Positions 42,184-47,588 of a DNA stretch of 47,588 nucleotides are shown here, in pieces. Positions within the stretch are counted from its first letter, which is position 1. Every line of letters starts with the position of its first letter. Location of the stretch: positions 1 through 47,588 of the forward strand of contig VXNO01000092.1 of the NCBI GenBank assembly GCA_009840575.1. Reading direction: 5' to 3'. The notes under the pieces are model-generated. The model ran no database searches. It was not told the origin of the DNA and worked only from the letters and a program-made list of their open reading frames with translations. This DNA comes from Chloroflexota bacterium. GTDB taxonomy: Bacteria; Chloroflexota; Anaerolineae; Aggregatilineales; Phototrophicaceae. The position numbers and the translations under genes are program-made.

Positions 42184-43308
42184 ATGACCTGGAGCGAAGT
42201 CAAATACCAACCTGAATTGTCCAAGACCTACCTGGGCAGCCCTAGCATTTTGCGCTTGCCGGATGGCGCTTTGCTGGCTTCGCATGATTATTTCGGCCTG
42301 CCTAATTGTCCAAAAAATCATGAGAACGAAGAGAGCTTGACCAGCATCTATCGTTCTGAAGATGAGGGCGATACCTGGTCCAACATTACGCACATTATGA
42401 ATTGCTATTGGAGCAGCCTGTTCGCGCATCGTGGCAGCGTGTATATCTTCGGCGTATCCCAGCAATATGGCTCGATCGTCATTCGCCGCAGCGATGATGG
42501 CGGCTTCACCTGGACACACCCTGCCGATAGCTCAAGCGGCTTGCTCTTCCCGGGCGGAGCTTTTCGCCAAGCGCCCAATTATCACTGCGCGCCCATGCCC
42601 GTGCTGGAGCATGATGGGCGGCTCTACAAGGCATTTGAAGACGCCGACCCGCCGCGGCATGGGCCCAGCTTCCACTCCTGCGTGGTTTCCGCGCCGGTGG
42701 ATGCCAACTTGCTGGAGGCGGCGAATTGGACGATCAGCAACAAGATTCCTTTTGACCCCGCCTGGATACCGGCGGAATGGGACGCGCCCGAGCGCCCCTG
42801 CTGGCTGGAGGGCAACGTCGTCGTCTCGCCGAGTGGCGAGCTTTGGAATATCCTGCGTTTGAACGCGAAGCCGATGGTCAACCGCGCGGCCATCGTCAAT
42901 GTTCTGGACGGAGGGCGGCGCATCGCTTTTGAGCCCGGGGGCGGCTTCATCGACTTCCCGGGCGGCGGCAGCAAATTCACCATTCGCTACGACGATGCAA
43001 CTGGAAAATACCTTGCGCTGGTGAATAATGTAACTAACCGAGCCTGGCACAGCCAACGCAATATCCTGTCGCTGAGTATCTCCGAAGACCTGATTAATTG
43101 GCGCATTGTGCGGAGGCTGATGGCAGACCGCAGTGGTTTGACGCCCGAGGATTCAGCGCGGCTCACTGGCTTTCAATATGTCGATTGGCAGTTTGACGGG
43201 GACGACATCATGTATCTGGTGCGCACCGCTTATCGTGGCGCTATTCGCTATCATGATTCCAACCGCATCATCTTCCGCAAGCTGCGGGATTTCCGCGCCT
43301 TGCTGTGA
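42184..43308 (+). CDS. Sialidase-like (BNR/Asp-box propeller) protein, second tandem copy
   Basis: This 374-residue protein is a paralog of the gene ending 18 bases upstream. Asp-boxes are SEDEGDTW (58-65) and SDDGGFTW (103-110). The first 110 residues differ at about 18 positions, while the middle and C-terminal parts diverge much more, and it lacks some 20 residues of the first copy (the ILEQLAGDLASQRYRARHP region). Such a gradient suggests duplication followed by partial gene conversion or selection at the N-terminus. Its start has AAAGGCGGA upstream. It converges on the zinc-ribbon gene, with palindromic copy F between. Confidence 0.82.
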   Translation: MTWSEVKYQPELSKTYLGSPSILRLPDGALLASHDYFGLPNCPKNHENEESLTSIYRSEDEGDTWSNITHIMNCYWSSLFAHRGSVYIFGVSQQYGSIVIRRSDDGGFTWTHPADSSSGLLFPGGAFRQAPNYHCAPMPVLEHDGRLYKAFEDADPPRHGPSFHSCVVSAPVDANLLEAANWTISNKIPFDPAWIPAEWDAPERPCWLEGNVVVSPSGELWNILRLNAKPMVNRAAIVNVLDGGRRIAFEPGGGFIDFPGGGSKFTIRYDDATGKYLALVNNVTNRAWHSQRNILSLSISEDLINWRIVRRLMADRSGLTPEDSARLTGFQYVDWQFDGDDIMYLVRTAYRGAIRYHDSNRIIFRKLRDFRALL

Positions 43309-43321
43309 ACTTCGGGCGGGA

Positions 43322-43364
43322 GCGGACGAGTCACCGCCTCGCCCCTACACTGAAGCTCGGTGTT
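43322..43364 (+). repeat. Dispersed palindromic intergenic repeat, copy F
   Basis: GCGGACGAGTCACCGCCTCG followed by CCCCTACACTGAAGCTCGG is the most complete copy. It lies between two convergent genes, 14 bases after one stop and near the other. The stem GAG...CTC is short, so a strong terminator role is doubtful. Confidence 0.65.
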
Positions 43365-43368
43365 GAAT

Positions 43369-43665
43369 CTATTGCCTGTCATCGGCGTAGGGGTCGCGCC
43401 CGAGCAGTGTGCCTTGGCGGATTTGCTGCTGCCAGGGTTTTTTCGCCACGCCTTGATAGCCCAGCTCGCGCAGCCGTTCCGCTTCCAACATTTCCAGTTG
43501 GTCGGCGACTTGGGGGTATGCTTGCGGGGGTATGGGCTGGTCCCGCCCGGCGGCATCCCGATACACATAGCCCGCGCCGGCGCACCAGTCGCAGTCTTCG
43601 CCTAAGCCGATTTCGTCTTCAAACCAGCCAAAGCCATCGCAGGATGGGCAGCGGACGATGGTCAT
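43369..43665 (-). CDS. Small zinc-ribbon protein with a DnaJ-type cysteine motif
   Basis: This 98-residue protein begins MTIVRCPSCDGFGWFEDE and continues with CDWCAGAGYVYRD, two CxxCxGxG-like units as in the DnaJ zinc finger (about 6-38). The rest is a helical tail with ERLRELGYQGVAKKPWQQQI. It probably binds one zinc ion; a partner or RNA/protein target is unknown. The ATG at 43665 has AAAGGAAG seven bases upstream (43680-43672). A more distant TTG (43710) is not needed. It is divergent from the GT39-like gene. I know of no named family for the whole chain. Confidence 0.68.
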   Translation of the reverse strand: MTIVRCPSCDGFGWFEDEIGLGEDCDWCAGAGYVYRDAAGRDQPIPPQAYPQVADQLEMLEAERLRELGYQGVAKKPWQQQIRQGTLLGRDPYADDRQ

Positions 43666-43690
43666 GCGACAGCTTCCTTTGGGTTTTTGC

Positions 43691-43719
43691 TTGTTGATAA
43701 GTGCATTCAAGTTTACAAT
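43691..43719 (+). promoter_or_regulatory. Promoter of the GT39-like membrane protein gene
   Basis: TTGTTG (43691-43696), 17 bases, and TACAAT (43714-43719) form a sigma-70-like pair. The transcript would start near 43726, with GAGGC before the ATG at 43753. Confidence 0.6.
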
Positions 43720-43752
43720 GAAAATCCTACATACACGATCGCAGTGAGGCAG

Positions 43753-45750
43753 ATGAGCGCACCGTCACAGCCCAGCCTAGCCCGCAGCCTGCTGCCCGCG
43801 CTGACGATTCTGTTGCTCATTGTTGTTCAAGCGCAGCACTTCCACAACCGCGCCTATCGCCAGGACGAAGCCTGGGATGTGCATTATGCTTTGCAAAATA
43901 TCCGCGCGGTCGGCTTGCCAGAGCATGTCGCGCAGGTCTTGTATCAGTTGCCGCCGCCCAACTTTCTGCAAGATATTTGGCTGCACCTGTTTGGGCACCA
44001 CGAACGCATCGTGCGCTTTTTCTCGGCGCTGATGACCATGCTCACGTTGGCCATGTTTTATCGGCTGGCGGCTGATTTGTACGGTCGGCGCTTTGGCTGG
44101 CTGGCGCTGGTGCTGCTGGGCACAAGTAGCCTCTTCGCCTTTTATAGCCATGAGGCGCGTCCCTATGCGGCGCTGGCGCTCGGCGCGGCGGGCTTCCCCT
44201 GGGCGCTGCTGCGCTTCCTTCGACAGCCCAATCGCCGTCGTGGGCTCTTTTTGAGCCTGGTGACGATCCTGCCGGCATTTATGCATCCTTATCTGGCTTA
44301 TGTCTATATCGCGCAAGTGTTGTGCCTATTGCTCTTTGCGCGTATCAACCTGCGCCGGCAGTCCCGTCAAATCGCCTTGGTGCTGGCTTTGGGCATCGTC
44401 ATCGCCTATCGCGTTATGCTCAACTTTGGCGGGCACAGCGGCAGCATCAGCCACAATATCAACACGGACTGGCTGGGCTTGCGAGAGCTATATGACCACC
44501 TGCATTTTCGTCCCGAGGCCCTGGGGCTGTTTTTGCTGGCGGGTGGCAGCCTATTCGCGCTATGGAAGTGCCTGCCGCGCCCAGCCAATCGCCGCGCGCC
44601 CAGCCAATCGCCACAAGTTCCCTGGAGCAGCCTCATGCGCCGCCCAGCCGGCTGGCGAGAGGGCTGGCTGCTGCTTTCGTTGCTGCTGCTGCTGGCTTTG
44701 CCGCTGCTGGTGAACCTGGTCGTGCCCAGCGTAACGCCGCGTCATTTTCTGATAACCCTGCCCTTCATCGTCCTGCTGGCTTGTTTGTGCCTGCGCCAGT
44801 TGCCCGGCTATTTGCAGCTGCTGGCGGCGCTGTTTTTTTGCATCCCTTTCGTTTTTCAATTTCGTTCGCACAGCAGCAATGGCGCTTATTGGGAGATTAT
44901 CGACCACCTGGAGCGATATGCCGACCCGGCTAACGACCATTTCGCGGTGATGGCGCGGGAATTGTGGGAGAATATCGCCATCAATTATTATCTGCAGGAA
45001 GGCTCACGGCTGGGTTTGGGCGAAAGCGACATCTTCCATTTCAGCGGGCAAGAGCTTGAAGCCATCGCTAGCGCGCCAATTCGTTTCGATGAAGCGCTGC
45101 TGGATACGCGCTATTTTCCTGATGATGTAACGTTGCTGCCCGACTACCTGGCCGATAGCCAGCGATTATGGCTGATGCTGGGCAACAGCTACCCGGCCGG
45201 CGAGGTTATGCTGGCGGCGATCGAAGACGAATTCTCACTCTACAGCGCGGTGACATTTCGCGGCGAGACTTATTATCGCGGGCTGGAAATACGGGAATAT
45301 CGCCGGCAGCCGCATGATGCCGCGCCCCGGCTGCGCTTTGGCGAAGACATTTTCCTGCTAGCCTGGCGCTTGAATAATGACCGTATCATTGCGCCCTGCG
45401 ACTCTATCTCGGTCGATACCTGGTGGTCGGTCGCGCAGCCGCTGGACAAGCTCTACAGCAGCACCCTGGTCATCGCCGCCGCGGACGGGCAAGGAGTCAT
45501 CAACAGCGATGCCGTGCCCGGCGGCATCTATCCAACTCCGCTTTGGCAGCCCGGGCAACTCTATTTTGACGAGCGCGAGCTGAAACTGCCCTGCGGCTTG
45601 CCCGCCGGCGACTATCCGCTGCTGCTAGGTATGTATGCAACGCCGGGCGCGGAGGGCGAATCGCCGCAAAACTTACTAATTCACAGCGCGGATGGCGCGC
45701 CAAGCGACCGCCAGCTCGAATACTTGACTACCTTGGTGGTGCCGCCCTAG
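43753..45750 (+). CDS. Membrane glycosyltransferase, GT39/ArnT-like (GT-C fold)
   Basis: This 665-residue protein has about 12 hydrophobic helices in the first 400 residues, opening with LLPALTILLLIVVQAQ. An acidic pair, Asp38-Glu39, follows in YRQDEAWDVHY, the first-loop DE motif of GT-C enzymes that use polyprenyl-phosphate sugars. Further typical parts are SLFAFYSHEARPYAALALGA and VPSVTPRHFLITLPFIV. The last 230 residues form a soluble outer domain. It probably moves a sugar from a lipid carrier onto a lipid or protein outside the membrane. The ATG 43753 has GAGGC upstream and a good promoter. The end is 145 bases from the convergent GT4 gene. Confidence 0.85.
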   Translation: MSAPSQPSLARSLLPALTILLLIVVQAQHFHNRAYRQDEAWDVHYALQNIRAVGLPEHVAQVLYQLPPPNFLQDIWLHLFGHHERIVRFFSALMTMLTLAMFYRLAADLYGRRFGWLALVLLGTSSLFAFYSHEARPYAALALGAAGFPWALLRFLRQPNRRRGLFLSLVTILPAFMHPYLAYVYIAQVLCLLLFARINLRRQSRQIALVLALGIVIAYRVMLNFGGHSGSISHNINTDWLGLRELYDHLHFRPEALGLFLLAGGSLFALWKCLPRPANRRAPSQSPQVPWSSLMRRPAGWREGWLLLSLLLLLALPLLVNLVVPSVTPRHFLITLPFIVLLACLCLRQLPGYLQLLAALFFCIPFVFQFRSHSSNGAYWEIIDHLERYADPANDHFAVMARELWENIAINYYLQEGSRLGLGESDIFHFSGQELEAIASAPIRFDEALLDTRYFPDDVTLLPDYLADSQRLWLMLGNSYPAGEVMLAAIEDEFSLYSAVTFRGETYYRGLEIREYRRQPHDAAPRLRFGEDIFLLAWRLNNDRIIAPCDSISVDTWWSVAQPLDKLYSSTLVIAAADGQGVINSDAVPGGIYPTPLWQPGQLYFDERELKLPCGLPAGDYPLLLGMYATPGAEGESPQNLLIHSADGAPSDRQLEYLTTLVVPP

Positions 45751-45895
45751 CCCTGCGCCTGCGACATCCACCTGCAATCGCCCTGCAGCGCATATAGTGT
45801 CTGCGCCGGCAGAAGGGTCATGCGCGATATGCTGAATAGCTTGAGGATGCGCTCCTGCAGCAGGGGTTGGCGGCGCTCATTCGCGGCTGGGCTGG

Positions 45896-47104
45896 CTATT
45901 TGGCTGCGCCTAACTTGCTTGGCGGGCGCATCGCGGTCTCAAAAAGCTCTTGATAGCCGGCGGCGTATTTTTCTGGCGAGAAGAAATCCAGCGCAAAAGC
46001 GCGCGCCTTTGCCGCCATCGCCGTGACATCCAGCGCATAGATCTGTCGCAGCGCGCGCAGCAGATCGTCGGCATCGTCGGGCGCAATCAGCAGGCTGTTT
46101 TCGCCATCCTGGATGATATCGGGGATGCCGCTGATGCGCGTGCCGATGACCGGCGTGCCCGTCATCATCGCTTCGACAATCACCCGCGGCAGCCCTTCGG
46201 AGAGCGATGGCAAGACCATCACCCGCGCCGCAGCGAAGTACTCCGCCAGCCGCTTTTGACTCACCGCGCCCACAAAGTCAACGCGCTGGCTGATGCCAAG
46301 TTCCCGCGCCTGAGCTTGCAGCGCCTTGGCATAATCGGCATTGACGGGCGCGCCCACCAACTGCAAACGCGCTTGCGGATGATCCAGCCGGGCGAAAGCG
46401 TCCAGTAGATGATGCACGCCCTTGCCGTGCCGCAGCACGCCGGCATAGACGATATCGACAGCTTGCTCGGCGGGCAGCTTGCGGGGCGTCTGGCGAAAAA
46501 CATCGGTGTCGCTCCAGGTCATAAAACGTACTTGCGGCAGCCTGGGCGCAAAGGCTCGCGACCGTTCGGCAGTTGTCGAAGAGACGGTGCGGGCGGCATC
46601 GGCATGGCGAAAGGCGAAACGGGCGCAAGCCAGCATCAGGGCGCGGTAGAGGCTTGGCAAAGGCACAGTCCGCTGCAAAAAAAGGTCGACCTCAAAGTTG
46701 TTGTGATTCTCAATAATCAGCCGAGGCTTGCGCCCAATCAGCCCGCCCAGCAGCTTCACCCCGACGCCAACCGCGCCTTCGAAAGGGCTTTGCGCCACGA
46801 TGATATCGGCTCGGCGGCGCAGGCACAGCCCGCCCAGCAGCAGCGGCGCCAAGGCGAAAAATGTCAGGTAGCGCAGGAGGGAAAGCGGCAACTGTGGCAG
46901 CAGGAAAAAGCCGACTGACTCATGAAAATGCCTCCCGCGCGCGCTGGCCGCAAAGCCGATGACGCGAATCTCATAGCCAGGTAGATCCGCCAGCAAGCGC
47001 CACTTGCGCGCATTTGTGCTACCCAGCGGCTGGTTGTAACGCGCGCTGCTGAGCCAGCAGACCTGGATGCGGCGCTTGGGGTGCTGGTCGGCGCTGTGGC
47101 TCAT
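45896..47104 (-). CDS. Glycosyltransferase family 4 (GT-B fold), second in window
   Basis: This 402-residue protein has the GT4 layout: N-terminal RRIQVCWLSSARYNQPLG, a hydrophobic membrane-association patch around 65-95 (LPQLPLSLLRYLTFFALAPL), then the C-terminal domain IVYAGVLRHGKGVHHLLDAF. It carries the EX7E motif SEGLPRVIVEAM with TGTPVIGTRISGIPDII after it. It adds sugars from a nucleotide donor in glycan or glycolipid synthesis at the inner membrane. It follows the partial stalk gene by 13 bases on the same strand, so they may share an operon. It converges on the GT39-like gene, which suggests a local glycan cluster. Confidence 0.91.
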   Translation of the reverse strand: MSHSADQHPKRRIQVCWLSSARYNQPLGSTNARKWRLLADLPGYEIRVIGFAASARGRHFHESVGFFLLPQLPLSLLRYLTFFALAPLLLGGLCLRRRADIIVAQSPFEGAVGVGVKLLGGLIGRKPRLIIENHNNFEVDLFLQRTVPLPSLYRALMLACARFAFRHADAARTVSSTTAERSRAFAPRLPQVRFMTWSDTDVFRQTPRKLPAEQAVDIVYAGVLRHGKGVHHLLDAFARLDHPQARLQLVGAPVNADYAKALQAQARELGISQRVDFVGAVSQKRLAEYFAAARVMVLPSLSEGLPRVIVEAMMTGTPVIGTRISGIPDIIQDGENSLLIAPDDADDLLRALRQIYALDVTAMAAKARAFALDFFSPEKYAAGYQELFETAMRPPSKLGAAK

Positions 47105-47117
47105 GCCTAGAGGGCTG

Positions 47118-47588
47118 CTAATTGCGACGCCGCCCGATTAAGAAGAGCAAGAACAGCAATGCCAAGCCACCGACAACAGCCGCGATCGCCAGGACATCGC
47201 CGCGCGTGGCTGGTTCGTCAGCCGCTGGCGCATCAATCTCGGTGATGGTTACCGGCGTCAAGGTTGGCTGGGCGGTCGGCTCGACCACAGCGGTTTGGGT
47301 TGGCGCTTGGGTATCAGCGGGCTGCAGCTCAGTTGGCGCTGCGGTGGGTGTCTGCGCCTGGGCGGTTTCAAGTTGCGCTGTCGCGGTGGCTTGCGCATCC
47401 AAGGTGCCTTGCAGGCGCGCGACCGAGCTCGATTCGGCTTGGGCGGTGGCTGTGATATCGACAGTCGGGGTCGGCGTGTTTGTTGGCGTATCCGTTGGGA
47501 CGGGCGTATCTGTTGGCGTATCCGTTGGGGCGGGCGTGTCGGTTGGCGTATCGGTTGGGACTGGCGTGTCAGTCGGGACGGGCGTATC
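47118..47588 (-). CDS. Thr/Pro-rich membrane-anchored stalk protein, C-terminal part (gene runs off the edge)
   Basis: This open frame of at least 156 residues continues past the right end, so it is partial; a TTG at 47402 is in frame but is not a likely start. The part seen starts with repeats such as TDTPVPTDTPTDTPAPT, then an Ala/Gln/Thr-rich stretch (LDAQATATAQLETAQAQTP), then PTAQPTLTPVTITEIDAPA. It ends with one membrane helix (VLAIAAVVGGLALLFLLFLI) and GRRRN. This is a wall- or envelope-spanning stalk whose unseen N-terminal domain would face outward. The basic end after the helix fits a cytoplasmic stop. It is 13 bases upstream of the GT4 gene. Confidence 0.72.
   Translation of the reverse strand, partial: DTPVPTDTPVPTDTPTDTPAPTDTPTDTPVPTDTPTNTPTPTVDITATAQAESSSVARLQGTLDAQATATAQLETAQAQTPTAAPTELQPADTQAPTQTAVVEPTAQPTLTPVTITEIDAPAADEPATRGDVLAIAAVVGGLALLFLLFLIGRRRN
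47460..47588 (-). repeat. Tandem DNA repeats coding for TDTP units
   Basis: Units like GTATCCGTTGGGACGGGC and GTATCTGTTGGC alternate in steps of 12 and 18 bases to the end of the window. On the minus strand they encode TDTP, TDTPVP and TDTPAP units. Such tracts can change length by slippage or recombination. Confidence 0.75.

Noticed and set aside
45751-45895. Small gene between the GT39-like and GT4 genes
   Set aside because: A short frame starting at 45820 runs into the GT4 coding region on the other strand and shows no domain; I see nothing else in this gap.
47460-47588. CRISPR-like array at the right edge
   Set aside because: The repeats are contiguous, have no unique spacers and keep the reading frame of a Thr/Pro-rich protein.

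Overview
The window looks like part of a chromosome of a Chloroflexota bacterium, probably Anaerolineae-like. The grounds are high-GC coding DNA, frequent GTG and TTG starts, dispersed ACAAAGG/ACAGAGG-type intergenic repeats, a Thr/Pro (TDTP) stalk protein ending in a membrane helix plus an RRRN tail, and the gene content of a heterotroph rich in ABC importers. The lineage is an inference; there is no rRNA or ribosomal protein here to prove it. I found no tRNA, rRNA, CRISPR array or transposase.

Left part (1-12250): a Uma2-family nuclease-like gene; an enolase-superfamily sugar-acid dehydratase next to recJ; a hydroxypyruvate-isomerase-like TIM barrel; an EamA exporter; a VOC protein; a lone family-3 solute-binding protein; then a sugar ABC importer (binding protein and two permeases, no ATPase) behind a near-consensus promoter; and a GNAT acetyltransferase.

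Middle part (12251-23270): a tight, translationally coupled operon of two DUF4438 paralogs, a shortened aminotransferase whose PLP lysine is replaced by Gln, an intact aminotransferase and a TIM-barrel isomerase. It faces a LarA/DUF2088-like gene. Next is a compact restriction-modification pair: a beta-class methyltransferase and a Hpy99I/endonuclease VII-like nuclease with lower GC. A divergent homocysteine-methyltransferase-like gene with an SDR follows, then an HpcH/HpaI aldolase and a 2-hydroxyacid dehydrogenase. The dehydratase, aldolase, dehydrogenases and isomerases together suggest catabolism of sugar acids, possibly rhamnonate-like.

Right part (23271-47588): a nucleotide-sugar epimerase; an amino-acid permease fused to universal-stress domains; the housekeeping pair yceD-rpoD, flanked by a 68-bp direct repeat; a DUF309 protein with a degenerate receiver domain; an S9 peptidase; a methyltransferase with a GT4 glycosyltransferase; a full oligopeptide ABC operon ending in its binding protein; two tandem sialidase-like genes; a small zinc-ribbon protein; a GT39-like membrane glycosyltransferase; another GT4; and a partial surface stalk protein at the edge.

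The most noteworthy items are the DUF4438/dead-aminotransferase operon, the Hpy99I-like restriction-modification pair with a shared bidirectional -10 region, the tandem sialidase-like genes, an orphan Shine-Dalgarno sequence before the oligopeptide-binding protein, and a family of small palindromic repeats between genes.
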